Shown here: positions 1-9,216 of the stretch, piece after piece
Numbering within the stretch: position 1 is the first letter of the stretch
Layout: every line of letters begins with the position of its first letter
Program-made: the position numbers and the translations under genes
DNA from: an uncultured Eggerthellaceae bacterium
Lineage (GTDB): Bacteria; Actinomycetota; Coriobacteriia; Coriobacteriales; Eggerthellaceae
Assembly: GCA_934668515.1 (NCBI GenBank)
Contig: CAKUNS010000003.1
Location: 28,859-92,858, forward strand
Direction: 5' to 3'
Length of the DNA stretch: 64,000 nucleotides
The notes under the pieces: generated by a model
Told to the model about the DNA's origin: nothing
The model's input: only the letters and a program-made list of their open reading frames with translations
The model's database searches: none

Positions 1-6
1 TTTCAT
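1..6 (-). CDS. Possible 5' end of a gene running off the left edge
   Basis: Read on the minus strand, an ATG at 6-4 is followed by AAA and the window edge. It is preceded by an AAAGG Shine-Dalgarno-like stretch about seven bases upstream. Only two codons are visible, so nothing can be said about the product. The 164 bases up to the dCMP deaminase stop hold a TATAAT hexamer (minus strand, 145-140) with no good -35. Confidence 0.3.
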
Positions 7-170
7 GACAAGCCTTTCGTATCATAAACGAAAAACAACAGGCACGTAACGTTTACAGAGCAAATGCAATCGATTTCTTCACGAGCGGTACCCATATTCG
101 CCCGACGGTCGATTGCACAATGCTCGCGATATTAGTTCGATTATAGCGCAACCCAATGATTGAGCAGGGG

Positions 171-644
171 TTACTCTTCTTCTCCCAGGTTGAACACGCG
201 GTATTTCATTCCCGCTTCGTCAAGCATCGACATCGAAAGTTCGTCGGGGTACGGATTTTTGAAGATGATCTCGGCGATTCCCGCATTGATGAGCATCTTC
301 GCACACGTCACGCACGGCTGCGTGGTGATGTAGATAGACGCACCGCGGATATCGACGCCGTAACGGGCTGCCTGGATAATGGCGTTTTGCTCGGCATGAA
401 GGCCTCGGCAGATCTCCTGCCGCTGCCCCGAGGGGACGCCGAGCTGCTCACGCAGGCAGCCCACTTCGATGCAATGATGCATCCCCGTGGGCACGCCGTT
501 GTAGCCCGTGCATAGGATGCGGTGATCCTTAACGATAACGGCGCCGACGGCGCGACGTGTGCACGTGGTTCGCGTGCACACCTCGTCCGCCAGCGTCATG
601 AAGTACTCGTCCCACGAAGGGCGCCTGTCGATTATCTCAGTCAT
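171..644 (-). CDS. comEB: Deoxycytidylate (dCMP) deaminase family protein
   Basis: This 157-residue zinc-dependent cytidine/deoxycytidylate deaminase probably converts dCMP to dUMP for dTMP synthesis. The HAE motif at residues 83-85 supplies one zinc ligand and the proton-shuttling Glu85. PCVTC at 110-114 supplies Cys111 and Cys114. The length is typical of the ComEB/dCMP deaminase family. The start has a strong GGGGGAGGGG ribosome site. It lies 27 bases downstream of glyA on the same strand and is the last gene of an rpiB-glyA-deaminase operon, an order seen in many Gram-positive genomes. No clear terminator follows it. Confidence 0.9.
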   Translation of the reverse strand: MTEIIDRRPSWDEYFMTLADEVCTRTTCTRRAVGAVIVKDHRILCTGYNGVPTGMHHCIEVGCLREQLGVPSGQRQEICRGLHAEQNAIIQAARYGVDIRGASIYITTQPCVTCAKMLINAGIAEIIFKNPYPDELSMSMLDEAGMKYRVFNLGEEE

Positions 645-671
645 AGCCCCTCCCCCTGTCGCGATCGTTTC

Positions 672-1925
672 TTAGTAATCGTAGCCGGGATACAGCGGAT
701 GCGCGTCGATGATGGCCTGAACCGTCGCCTTGACCTCGGCAAGGGCGGCCTCGTCATCAACCGAGAACACGGTCTTGGCGATGCATTGGCCAACGGTGTA
801 GAACTCGTCCTTGGTAAGGCCGCGCGTGGTGCCGGCAGCAGTGCCGACACGAATACCGCTGGTGACGAACGGGGAACGCTGCTCGTTGGGGATGGTGTTC
901 TTGTTCACCGTCAAGCCGACGCTTTCAAGAAGCTTCTCGGCGTCCTTGCCCGTGACGTCGGCGGGAGTGAGGTCGACCAAGCACAGGTGATTGTCAGTGC
1001 CGCCGGTAACCAGGCGAAGGCCACCGTCGATCATGCCGGCGCCCATAGCCGCGCAGTTCTCGACGACGTTGTCGATGTAGGTCTTGAACTCGGGTTTCAG
1101 AGCCTCGCCGAAAGCCACGGCCTTGGCAGCGATGACGTGCATGAGCGGGCCGCCCTGCGTACCAGGGAACACAGCGGAGTTCACCTTCTTGGCCAAAGCC
1201 TCGTCGTTGGTGAGAATCAGGCCGCCGCGCGGGCCGCGAAGGGTTTTGTGCGTGGTCGTGGTGGTGATGTCGGCGTAAGGAACGGGGCTGGGATGAGCAC
1301 CCGTTGCAACAAGACCGGCGATGTGAGCCATATCGACGACGAGATAAGCGCCGTTGTCGTGCGCGATCTTGGCGATGCGCTCGAAATCGATGACGCGAGG
1401 ATAGGCAGATGCGCCCGCAACGACGAGCTTAGGCTGATATTCCTTGCACTTGGCCTCGATGTCGGCGTAGTCGATGCGCTCGTCTTCACCCAAGCCGTAA
1501 GAAACCACGTTGTACAGCTTGCCCGAGAAGTTGGCGGGCGAACCATGCGTAAGGTGGCCGCCGTTATCCAGGCTCATGCCCAAAATGGTGTCACCGGGCT
1601 TGATGAGCGCAGCGTAGGCCGCATAGTTCGCCTGTGCGCCGGAGTGGGGCTGAACATTGGCGAACTTGGCGCCGAACAGCTCCTTGGCGCGCTCGATGGC
1701 CAGGTTCTCGACGATGTCGACCTTCTCGCAACCGCCGTAATAGCGCTTGCCGGGATAACCCTCGGCATACTTGTTGGTAAGAACGCTGCCCATAGCTTCC
1801 ATCACTGCCGGAGAAACGATGTTCTCGGAAGCGATGAGCTCGATGGTGCCACGCTGGCGGTCGAGCTCTTGACGAAGAGCGTCTGCCACCTCGGGATCGG
1901 TTTGGGGTACGTACTGCAGTGCCAT
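672..1925 (-). CDS. glyA: Serine hydroxymethyltransferase
   Basis: This PLP enzyme interconverts serine plus tetrahydrofolate with glycine plus 5,10-methylene-tetrahydrofolate in the cytoplasm. The 417-residue protein has the normal length. The PLP-lysine motif [11 protein letters not shown] is at about 225-235, with Lys227 as the Schiff-base lysine, and an N-terminal SENIVSP block is present. An upstream in-frame ATG at 1958 is possible. The ATG at 1925 is preferred because AAAGGAG lies eight bases ahead of it and homologues start there. It sits between rpiB and dCMP deaminase. The pairing is logical because methylene-THF is the one-carbon donor for making dTMP from the dUMP the deaminase yields. 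Confidence 0.97.
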   Translation of the reverse strand: MALQYVPQTDPEVADALRQELDRQRGTIELIASENIVSPAVMEAMGSVLTNKYAEGYPGKRYYGGCEKVDIVENLAIERAKELFGAKFANVQPHSGAQANYAAYAALIKPGDTILGMSLDNGGHLTHGSPANFSGKLYNVVSYGLGEDERIDYADIEAKCKEYQPKLVVAGASAYPRVIDFERIAKIAHDNGAYLVVDMAHIAGLVATGAHPSPVPYADITTTTTHKTLRGPRGGLILTNDEALAKKVNSAVFPGTQGGPLMHVIAAKAVAFGEALKPEFKTYIDNVVENCAAMGAGMIDGGLRLVTGGTDNHLCLVDLTPADVTGKDAEKLLESVGLTVNKNTIPNEQRSPFVTSGIRVGTAAGTTRGLTKDEFYTVGQCIAKTVFSVDDEAALAEVKATVQAIIDAHPLYPGYDY

Positions 1926-2008
1926 GCGAATGACTCCTTTGACGATTGCCACTTCCAACGCAGTGGCCGCGTTGTCAACGAATGATCGAAACGGGAAACC
2001 TGCGCGAC

Positions 2009-2446
2009 CTACGCTTCAAGAGCGGAGATCTTGTTCACGCGGCCCTCGTGACGGCCACCCTCGAACTCGGTCTCGAGAAAGGTCTTCACGATCTTCTTGT
2101 TGTCCTCGTCGGAGACGAAGCGGCCGGAGATGCAGATGACGTTCGCGTCGTTGTGCTGACGGCACAGAGCGGCAAGCTCGGGCATGGTGACGTTGGCGGC
2201 GCGGATGCCCTTGCACTTGTTGGCAGCAAGAGACATGCCGATGCCGGTGCCGCAGATGAGAACGCCGCGCTCGGCTTCGTCATCCTCGATGTCCTTCGCC
2301 ACAAGAGCGGCGTAATCGGGATAGTCGACGCGATCGGCGGATTCGGGGCCGCGGTCGATAACCTCGTAGCCAAGTTCCTGAAGGTACGGGATCAGCAGCT
2401 GCTTCTCGTCGAAACCAGCGTGATCGCTTGCGATGCTGACTTTCAT
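2009..2446 (-). CDS. rpiB: Ribose-5-phosphate isomerase B
   Basis: This 145-residue RpiB/LacAB-type isomerase interconverts ribose 5-phosphate and ribulose 5-phosphate. The N-terminal SDHAG motif and the ICGTGIGMS loop containing the catalytic Cys are both present. The ATG at 2446 is chosen over one at 2485 because AAAAGGAG lies just upstream and [11 protein letters not shown] is the usual N-terminus. It is the first gene of the operon with glyA and dCMP deaminase. A perfect 16-bp GC-rich palindrome (2469-2484) lies 20-odd bases upstream of the start. Confidence 0.95.
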   Translation of the reverse strand: MKVSIASDHAGFDEKQLLIPYLQELGYEVIDRGPESADRVDYPDYAALVAKDIEDDEAERGVLICGTGIGMSLAANKCKGIRAANVTMPELAALCRQHNDANVICISGRFVSDEDNKKIVKTFLETEFEGGRHEGRVNKISALEA

Positions 2447-2468
2447 GTCATGCTCCTTTTTGGCGAAG

Positions 2469-2484
2469 TGCACGCGCGCGTGCA
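2469..2484. repeat. Perfect 16-bp palindrome upstream of rpiB
   Basis: TGCACGCGCGCGTGCA reads identically on both strands. It lies between the probable rpiB promoter region and its ribosome site, so it could be a regulator site or a 5' UTR hairpin. No matching known operator is recognised. Confidence 0.5.
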
Positions 2485-2618
2485 TTGACGATCGTGAACA
2501 ACGAAAGAATAACCCATCGTCGGGCGGCTTTGCCGCAGGCGCGAGAAAAACCCGCGCACCCGCTACATCGCGGCCGCCAAGCCAGCCTTATAAGGGTTAA
2601 GCGGCAGCGCTCGTTCGC

Positions 2619-2663
2619 GAAAAAATCGCCGTGGCCATCCCCTGACGGGATAAGCGCACGGCG
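2619..2663 (-). terminator. Rho-independent terminator after glpK
   Basis: On the minus strand CGCCGTG (2663-2657) pairs with CACGGCG (2633-2627), with an inner CCC/GGG stem, followed by ATTTTTTCG. It lies just beyond the glpK stop codon. Confidence 0.75.
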
Positions 2664-2672
2664 CAAGAGAAG

Positions 2673-4175
2673 CTAACGAGAAGAACGGGTGCGGCCGACG
2701 GCGTCGTGCCATCCGGCAACCAACTGAGCGCGAGCATCCTGATCCATGTTCGGGTCGTAAACCGTGTCGCCCGTGCGCAGGCCGCGTAACTGGTCAAGCG
2801 ACTGCCAAAAACCCGTATACAAACCAGCAAGATACGCGGCGCCAAGCGCGGTGGTCTCGGGATTGACCGGGCGGCGCAGCGACGTGGACAAGATGTCGCT
2901 TTGGAACTGCATCAGGAAGTCGTTCGCCGCAGCACCGCCGTCAACGTTGAGCACAGACAGGGGCACGCCGGCATCAGCCTTCATGGCCTCGGCGAGATCG
3001 TGAATCTGGTAAGCCAGCGACTCCAAACCCGCACGCACGATATGGGCGCGGGTCGTTCCACGCGTCAAGCCGTAGATCGCGCCACGTGCTTCGGCGTCCC
3101 AGTACGGTGCGCCAAGACCCGTAAATGCGGGAACCAGGTAAACGCCCGCCGTGTCGGGAACGGACTGCGCCACCGACTCGGACTCGGCGCTGTTGGAGAT
3201 AAGCCCCAACTCGTCGCGCATCCACTGAAGAACGGCGCCGCCCATGAACACGCTGCCCTCGAGCGCGTACTCGGGATGGCGCGTGGAAGGCGCGCTGGCA
3301 GCGACGGTGGTGACCAAGCCATGGGAAGAAACAGGCGCGACCTCGCCCGTGTGCATGAGAAGGAAACAACCCGTTCCGTAGGTGTTCTTGGCTTGACCCG
3401 CCTCGAAGCAGCACTGGCCGAACAAAGCCGACTGCTGGTCGCCCGCAACACCGCAGATAGGCACGCCGGAAACGATGCCAGCATGAGATGTTCTGCCGAA
3501 ATCGGCGGACGAATGGCGAACCTCGGGCAGCATGTTCATGGGCACGCCGAACAGCTCGCACAGCCACGGGTCCCAACACATATCGTGGATGTTGAACAAC
3601 ATGGTGCGGCTGGCATTCGTGACGTCGGTTGCATGCACGCGACCGCCCGTGAGCGTCCAAATCAACCAGGAGTCGATGGTGCCGAATGCGAGCTTTCCCT
3701 GCTCAGCAAGCTCGCGCGCGCCCTCGACGTTGTCTAGGATCCACTTCACCTTGCTGGCCGAGAAGTACGGGTCAAGAACGAGACCCGTCTTCTGTTTGAC
3801 CGCCTGGGCGATCTTGGGATCGGCGGCGATCTCCTCGACGATGGGCGCCGTGCGGCGGCATTGCCACACGATGGCGTTGTAAACGGGCTCTCCCGTCTCG
3901 CGGTTCCACACGACCGTGGTCTCGCGTTGGTTCGCGATGCCGATGCTATCGATATCAGGCGTTTCCAGATTGTAGGTGATCAGAAGCTCGGTCAGGGCGC
4001 CAAGCTGGGCGGACAGGATCTCGCGAGGATTGTGCTCGACCCAACCCGGACGCGGGTAGTACTGCGGGAACGGATTCTGCACGATGCCCACGATCTTGCC
4101 CGACGCGTCAATGAGAACGGCGCGTGCCGAAGTAGTGCCCTCGTCAAGAGCGACGATGTACTTGCTGCGTTTCAC
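2673..4175 (-). CDS. glpK: Glycerol kinase
   Basis: This FGGY-family kinase phosphorylates glycerol to sn-glycerol 3-phosphate with ATP. The protein is about 500 residues, the usual length. It has the N-terminal phosphate-binding DEGTTSARAVL motif, the IANQRETTVVW block and a C-terminal DGGAAANDFLMQ adenosine-binding motif. An ATG at 4193 lies inside the previous gene. The GTG at 4175 is preferred: it forms a GTGA overlap with the stop of the upstream YrdC-lipase fusion and has GGAGG seven bases ahead. That implies translational coupling with a predicted monoacylglycerol lipase, whose product would be glycerol. A terminator follows directly. Confidence 0.95.
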   Translation of the reverse strand: MKRSKYIVALDEGTTSARAVLIDASGKIVGIVQNPFPQYYPRPGWVEHNPREILSAQLGALTELLITYNLETPDIDSIGIANQRETTVVWNRETGEPVYNAIVWQCRRTAPIVEEIAADPKIAQAVKQKTGLVLDPYFSASKVKWILDNVEGARELAEQGKLAFGTIDSWLIWTLTGGRVHATDVTNASRTMLFNIHDMCWDPWLCELFGVPMNMLPEVRHSSADFGRTSHAGIVSGVPICGVAGDQQSALFGQCCFEAGQAKNTYGTGCFLLMHTGEVAPVSSHGLVTTVAASAPSTRHPEYALEGSVFMGGAVLQWMRDELGLISNSAESESVAQSVPDTAGVYLVPAFTGLGAPYWDAEARGAIYGLTRGTTRAHIVRAGLESLAYQIHDLAEAMKADAGVPLSVLNVDGGAAANDFLMQFQSDILSTSLRRPVNPETTALGAAYLAGLYTGFWQSLDQLRGLRTGDTVYDPNMDQDARAQLVAGWHDAVGRTRSSR

Positions 4176-5764
4176 AGAAGCGCCTCCATCCATTGAGATA
4201 CAAAGGTGAACACATTCATGCGATCGGTCTCGTTCAGGATCTCGTGGCGCATGTTCGCGAAAATGCGCTCGTCAACGCGCTCGACACCGGCGCTGCGCAA
4301 AAGCTCGGCTGCCTGGTGAACCCCCTGGCCGCAGTCACCGACGGGGTCTTGATCGCCTGCGATGAACAAAACGGGCAGGTCTTTCGGGACGCGCGACGCG
4401 CATTCTTGAGAAACAACCCAACGCGTGAGATCGGTGAGCGTGGAGTACGCGCCCACCGAGAACATGGCGCCGCAGTACTCGTCGGCTAGGTAGGCGTCCA
4501 CGTTGTCGCTGTTCACCGAGAGCCAATCAAGGGGCGTGCGGGCATCGGAGATCTGCTTGCCGAAGCCGCCTGCCGCCAGGTTGTCAACCAGAGAGCTGCG
4601 ATAACGCTCGCCGCGTACGCGAGCGATGGCGCGGGAGAGGAAATTCCCCGCCGCAGAGGCAATGGGAGCCGGACTGCCCGTACCGCAAAGAACCGCAGCA
4701 GCAAGACCGGCACCGTGTTCGGCAATGTAAGCGCGTGTGATGAAGCTGCCCATGGAATGGCCGAAGACAAGATAAGGGGTGTCAACCGGGTAACGCGCCG
4801 AAACGATCTCGCGCAGCGACTGAACGTCGGCAACCAAGGCATTGCGCCCCGCACGAACCGGGATATGCCCCAGATCCTCTTTCGAAGCCGCGCTTTCGCC
4901 ATGGCCGATCATGTCGCTTCCGCAGACGACGAACCCGTGTCCAACAAGGTAGCGAGCAAAATCGTCGTAACGGCGAACATATTCCGCCATGCCATGAACG
5001 ATATGAACGACACCTCTGGGCTTGACGCCCGAATCGGGAGCGCAGGCCGGGGGGAACCACAGACGTGCGGAAATAGTCGAAAGTCCGTCCGCCGAAGCAA
5101 AGGAAACATCCTCGGTTTCGCACACCGAATCATCGGTAAGAAGAAGCCGCTCGATGTCGGCAGACGTGATAGCCCCTTCCCTTACCACGACGGGGTAAGC
5201 GCCCGTGCAGTCGACGACAGTGGAAGCAACGCCGCTTTCGGCTGCGGAATCGTCGCCCACAACGGCATCGACTTTATCGCGGATAACTGCCGAAACGTCC
5301 GCGATGCAACGCGGGGAAGGCTCACCGGACAGGTTCGCCGACGTTGTTGCCAGCGGGGATCCCGCCCTGACGATCAGGTCGAGCGTTTTTTCGCAATCGG
5401 GCATGCGCAGGCCGATAGTTCCCTCTTTCGAGCAGAAAGCGCGCGGCACCGCAGGCGACGCATGAACGATGAGCGTCAGGCCGCCCGGCCACCACTTCTG
5501 CGCCATACGACGCGCGTACCCAGGAACAGCGGCACCGTAGGCGTCCAGGGCAACGGGGCCTCCCACCAGCCAAGCAATGGGCTTGTCGGAGGGGCGGCCT
5601 TTCAGATCGGCCAAAGCCTTCGGCGAATCACTGGAACCGACGGCGACGCCCACGCCGGCAACCGTGTCAGTCGGAAACAACGCGACGCCGCCGCGCCTGA
5701 GAGCACGCGCCGCGCGCCTGACGTCGTCGGCGCGGCCGTTCAATTCGTTCATATTGGTTTCCAT
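4172..5764 (-). CDS. YrdC/Sua5-type domain fused to monoacylglycerol-lipase-like alpha/beta hydrolase
   Basis: This 530-residue protein has two unrelated halves. Residues about 10-205 are a YrdC/Sua5 threonylcarbamoyl-AMP synthase-like domain with PTDTVAG (31-37), KGRPSDKP (55-62), TSANLSG (141-147) and STVVD (181-185); this family acts in tRNA t6A synthesis. Residues about 230-530 are an alpha/beta hydrolase resembling monoacylglycerol lipase/lysophospholipase, with oxyanion motif HGMAE (258-262), nucleophile elbow GHSMGS (Ser337), probable Asp473 and His507. There is no signal peptide, so it should be cytoplasmic. The C-terminal Sua5 domain is absent and the hydrolase takes its place. The start is one base after the stop of the FAD protein; an internal ATG at 5752 is an alternative. 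The stop overlaps glpK, suggesting the lipase half feeds glycerol kinase. The YrdC half may be the housekeeping enzyme or a paralogue. Confidence 0.85.
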   Translation of the reverse strand: METNMNELNGRADDVRRAARALRRGGVALFPTDTVAGVGVAVGSSDSPKALADLKGRPSDKPIAWLVGGPVALDAYGAAVPGYARRMAQKWWPGGLTLIVHASPAVPRAFCSKEGTIGLRMPDCEKTLDLIVRAGSPLATTSANLSGEPSPRCIADVSAVIRDKVDAVVGDDSAAESGVASTVVDCTGAYPVVVREGAITSADIERLLLTDDSVCETEDVSFASADGLSTISARLWFPPACAPDSGVKPRGVVHIVHGMAEYVRRYDDFARYLVGHGFVVCGSDMIGHGESAASKEDLGHIPVRAGRNALVADVQSLREIVSARYPVDTPYLVFGHSMGSFITRAYIAEHGAGLAAAVLCGTGSPAPIASAAGNFLSRAIARVRGERYRSSLVDNLAAGGFGKQISDARTPLDWLSVNSDNVDAYLADEYCGAMFSVGAYSTLTDLTRWVVSQECASRVPKDLPVLFIAGDQDPVGDCGQGVHQAAELLRSAGVERVDERIFANMRHEILNETDRMNVFTFVSQWMEALL

Positions 5765-5765
5765 G

Positions 5766-7598
5766 TTAATCCACCGGGCAATTCGTCCAGAAGGAATCCC
5801 ACTCGTCAGCGGGTTCCTCGCCTTCTTCTTCGGGGAGTACTTCGGCCAAGCGATCGACGAGAGCCATAGCGCAGCGCAGGCCGTCTACCGCGGCGCTCAT
5901 GATGCCGCCTGCATACCCGGCACCTTCGCCGCACGGGTAAACGTTCGTCGAGAACGACTCGTCCTCGTCCGTCTTGGAAAGATGGGCGGTAAGGTCTGCG
6001 CCGTCGCGCACGATGCGCACAGGGGACGAGCTGCGCGTCTCGACACCGGTCATGACCGCGTCGGGGTCGTCGAAGCCGCGAAGCTTGCGTCCTAACGGGG
6101 CAAGCGCCTGCTCGATCGTCTTGGAAACGAACTTGGGAAGGCAATCATGCAGGTCGCACCACGCAACGCCGCGAGCATACGAAGGCTCGACAGTGGCGGA
6201 GGGGTTTCCCGACGTGCCAGCAAGGAAGTCGCCGACGGTTTGAGCCGGAGCCTGGAACTTGGAACCGCCCGCCTTGGCGACGATCCGCTGCGCGGCGCGC
6301 TCAACCTGGCGCTGAAGCTCGACGCCGGCCAAGGGGTCGTCGCTGGGGAAATCGTCAGGGGAAACGCCAACGAGCAGCGCGGAATTCGCGTTCTTGCCGT
6401 CGCGCGCGAAACGGCTCATGCCGTTCACGACGACACCGTCCTCTTCGCTGGCTGCGCACACGACCGTTCCGCCCGGGCACATGCAGAACGTGTAGGCGCT
6501 GCGACCGTTCTTCAAATGCTCGACCAGCTTATAGTCGGCAACCGGGAGCGTCGGGTTCTTCGCCGCGGGGCCGTATTGGGCCTTGTTCACGACAGACTGA
6601 AGATGCTCGATGCGCACACCCATCGAGAAGGGCTTTTGCTCGAGGTTGAAGCCGGTGTCCCTCAGCATGGCGAACGTGTCGCGCGCCGAATGACCGCACG
6701 CGAGGATCAGATAACGCGTGGGGATGCGCATGCCGCGCGAGCCGTTATAGCCGGGAACGCGATGTTCCTCGGGGATCTCAGGCACGGGGACCGGGTTGGG
6801 CTTGGTGGTTTCAACCAAAGCGGACGAGAGGACGCCGCCTTCCACCGAAAGCCCGGTCAGTTTGGTATGGAAGCGAACCTCGCCGCCCAGTTCCTCGATG
6901 CGCATGCGAATGGCGCGAACCACATCGACGAGCTTGTCGGTGCCGATATGGGGCTTTGCCTCCCACAAGATCTCGGACGGAGCGCCCGCATCGACGAACG
7001 TCTGCAAAACATGGCGCACGAGCGGGCTTTTCGTTCCCGTAGTGAGTTTGCCGTCCGAGAACGTCCCCGCACCGCCTTCGCCGAATTGGATGTTGGTGGT
7101 CGTGTCAAGCGGGCCGCCGTTGTCAAATCGCTTGACAGCCTCCATGCGCTCTTCGATGGAGCCGCCGCGCTCGATCACGACCGGACGAAGACCAGCCTCT
7201 GCCAGATACAGCGCAGCGAACATGCCCGCCGGACCGAAGCCGACGACCACCGGGCGCGTGTTCGCCAGGCGATACGATGCCGGGTAGCTCTCGGAAAGGT
7301 CCGGGGCCTGAAGGGGCTCGATGGGCACATGCTCCTTCACCTTCGTGCCGAACGGATAGCGAGCCTCACCTGTTAGGATCTTCTGTTCGAGAGACGCATC
7401 GTCAAACGCAATGCCAAGAGTCACCACGAAGTGGATGTCCTTGCGCTTGCGGGCGTCAACGCTGCGCTTGAGCAGCACAACCTCGCTGATGTCATCGGGC
7501 TCGACGCTTAGGGCACGAGCCGCCGCGGCCACCAAGCCATCGCGGTTACCAGGCGCGCCTTCCTCCAAAGCCATGCTGATGTTCGATGCTTCTATCAT
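5766..7598 (-). CDS. FAD-dependent dehydrogenase-like protein (COG2509 type)
   Basis: This 610-residue flavoprotein belongs to the widespread COG2509 'FAD-dependent protein' family, whose reaction is not established. A basic N-terminal region of about 110 residues precedes a Rossmann FAD-binding motif, VVGFGPAGMFAALYLAEAG, at about 117-136. FGEGGAGTFSDGKLTTG follows. The C-terminal CGEGAGYAGGIMSAAVDG block is typical of the family and contacts FAD. No signal peptide or membrane segment is seen. An AGGA site lies seven bases before the ATG. It is the first gene of a three-gene run with the YrdC-lipase fusion (one-base gap) and glpK. Confidence 0.85.
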   Translation of the reverse strand: MIEASNISMALEEGAPGNRDGLVAAAARALSVEPDDISEVVLLKRSVDARKRKDIHFVVTLGIAFDDASLEQKILTGEARYPFGTKVKEHVPIEPLQAPDLSESYPASYRLANTRPVVVGFGPAGMFAALYLAEAGLRPVVIERGGSIEERMEAVKRFDNGGPLDTTTNIQFGEGGAGTFSDGKLTTGTKSPLVRHVLQTFVDAGAPSEILWEAKPHIGTDKLVDVVRAIRMRIEELGGEVRFHTKLTGLSVEGGVLSSALVETTKPNPVPVPEIPEEHRVPGYNGSRGMRIPTRYLILACGHSARDTFAMLRDTGFNLEQKPFSMGVRIEHLQSVVNKAQYGPAAKNPTLPVADYKLVEHLKNGRSAYTFCMCPGGTVVCAASEEDGVVVNGMSRFARDGKNANSALLVGVSPDDFPSDDPLAGVELQRQVERAAQRIVAKAGGSKFQAPAQTVGDFLAGTSGNPSATVEPSYARGVAWCDLHDCLPKFVSKTIEQALAPLGRKLRGFDDPDAVMTGVETRSSSPVRIVRDGADLTAHLSKTDEDESFSTNVYPCGEGAGYAGGIMSAAVDGLRCAMALVDRLAEVLPEEEGEEPADEWDSFWTNCPVD

Positions 7599-7669
7599 GT
7601 TCTGATCCTGTTCTTGATCGAGGGAATCGACGGATTTCAGCGTCGCCCGAAATCGGGATTGAATGGGTG

Positions 7670-9007
7670 TTACAAAAGCGAATCAGCGGCGGAAACCCCC
7701 GCAAGTATGCCGCTTGCCCACGCCCAATGAAGGTTGTAGCCACCGCACGGGCCGTCGACGTCCAGTGCCTCGCCCGCAAAATACAGCTGCGGAAAACGAC
7801 TTGACTCCATGGTTCGTGGGTCGACTGACAACACATCGAAGCCGCCACGGCGAACTTGGCAGTTCGACTCGTCACCGATTCCCGAAACGGCAAGCGTGAA
7901 CCCGGAAAGCGCGTCGACGAGGGATCGCAGGCCGGCCTTCGTGACGGGAGCATCCCCGCGGAGGTCGCATGCACGCAAAAGCACATGTCCCACCTGGGGA
8001 AGAACGAGCCCGTTCAGGAAATCGCCGTAGGTATCGGCACCCGCTTCGTGCAACCGGCGTGCACGCCCGAAGCAAAACTCCCGCGCCTTCGCGGCATTCG
8101 CGTTCAGATCGAACATCGACTGATCCGCCATGGCAACCGCTGATGCATCCTGCGCAGGCTCGCTTGGCGTCAGGCCGCCGAAAACCTCGGACAGAAAGTC
8201 AATCGAAAGCACATCGCCGGGTTCTGCGTAACGGGACAAATTGAAAACGGCGATGCCCGATACACCGTACTTGCGGAACATCACTTCCCCGCGCTCGACC
8301 GCGACAACCTTCGGATTCCCCTTAGTGCTGGGGCGCACCAGCGAAACTGCAGCGCGCACGCGGATGTTGTTCAGTTCTTTGACCAGGCGCGTCTCGGTGA
8401 CAAGGGGGCCAAGCACAGGACGGGTTCGCGGGCGGCTCCAGCCGGCAGCATCGAAGTCGACGGCAACGCCGCCCCCGCACGCAACGACCAAAGCCGATGC
8501 GCGCTCGAAGGACCCATCGGCCATACGCAGCGTGTAAGGCGAGCCGTCTTTTCGGGGTGGGTCGATTAGGAAAACCGCGCTATCGCAACGCTCGACTACG
8601 CCCAATCGCGCGGCAGCCGCCCTTAAGACATCAAGAACGGAGCTGGCCTTGTTTGCCAATGGGTACTGGCGACCATCCTGCTCCTCGCGCCATACCAAGC
8701 CCAGGTCGCCGAAGAAGCGGTGCACCGCATCGTCGTTCGGGCTGACCCCGCCGAACGGACATGCCTCCTCAACTTGTCGCAAAACGCCCTCAACGAACGC
8801 GCCGTTATGGTAAAGGCCCGTATCGATCTGCGAATTCGAGAAGTTGCAGCGCCCGTTGCCCGTGGCAAGGATCGTGCGGCCCACACGGTCATCCCGCTCG
8901 AAAACTTCGACTGATGCAACCTGCCCCTGCGCACGAAGACGCGTCGCGGCCGCGATCGCGCACGCAAGCCCGGCAGCCCCGCCGCCTATGATGATGATCT
9001 TTTCCAT
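7670..9007 (-). CDS. NAD(P)/FAD-dependent oxidoreductase, BaiN/HI0933 (YhiN) family
   Basis: This 445-residue flavoprotein has the dinucleotide motif IIIGGGAAGLACAIA at the N-terminus, ATGNGRCNFSN in the first third, and a C-terminal GEALDVDGPCGGYNLHWAWASG block. All are diagnostic of the HI0933/YhiN/BaiN family. The family is ubiquitous and its physiological substrate is mostly unknown. One clostridial member, BaiN, acts in bile-acid dehydroxylation, but nothing here points to bile acids. The ATG at 9007 has no Shine-Dalgarno sequence, while a perfect TATAAT ends eight bases before it, so the mRNA is probably leaderless. Upstream in-frame starts at 9016 and 9031 would lie within that promoter element. 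Confidence 0.85.
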   Translation of the reverse strand: MEKIIIIGGGAAGLACAIAAATRLRAQGQVASVEVFERDDRVGRTILATGNGRCNFSNSQIDTGLYHNGAFVEGVLRQVEEACPFGGVSPNDDAVHRFFGDLGLVWREEQDGRQYPLANKASSVLDVLRAAAARLGVVERCDSAVFLIDPPRKDGSPYTLRMADGSFERASALVVACGGGVAVDFDAAGWSRPRTRPVLGPLVTETRLVKELNNIRVRAAVSLVRPSTKGNPKVVAVERGEVMFRKYGVSGIAVFNLSRYAEPGDVLSIDFLSEVFGGLTPSEPAQDASAVAMADQSMFDLNANAAKAREFCFGRARRLHEAGADTYGDFLNGLVLPQVGHVLLRACDLRGDAPVTKAGLRSLVDALSGFTLAVSGIGDESNCQVRRGGFDVLSVDPRTMESSRFPQLYFAGEALDVDGPCGGYNLHWAWASGILAGVSAADSLL

Positions 9008-9014
9008 AGCGAAC

Positions 9015-9020
9015 ATTATA
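9015..9020 (-). promoter_or_regulatory. -10 element of a probable leaderless promoter
   Basis: On the minus strand TATAAT occupies 9020-9015 and is followed by seven bases and then the ATG at 9007. This places the expected transcription start on the A of the start codon. No convincing -35 was found 17-18 bases further upstream. Confidence 0.5.
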
Positions 9021-9216
9021 TTACGGGGCACAGCGGGGCACCCAGCCCATTGCCTAACGAATCGGGAACGACGCAGAAGCCAGACACCGCGTTCGAGATC
9101 GCCGCCAATCCGCCTTCAACTGTTACAATTGGCTTCGCTTTGATTCTTTCGGCCAACAAGGCCGCTTGCATCGTAAGACCGTTTGTACCGGCCCACCCAA
9201 TCAGATTGGAAGCTAT

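Noticed and set aside
522..1985. 487-residue plus-strand open frame opposite glyA
   Set aside because: It is the antisense shadow of glyA: no family motifs, no ribosome site, and glyA is unmistakable in the other frame.
4715..5869. 384-residue plus-strand open frame opposite the YrdC-lipase gene
   Set aside because: Antisense shadow without motifs; the minus strand has clear YrdC and hydrolase signatures.
7670..9007. Bile-acid dehydroxylation function for the BaiN-family protein
   Set aside because: The family is broad and no other bai genes are nearby; only the family name is justified.
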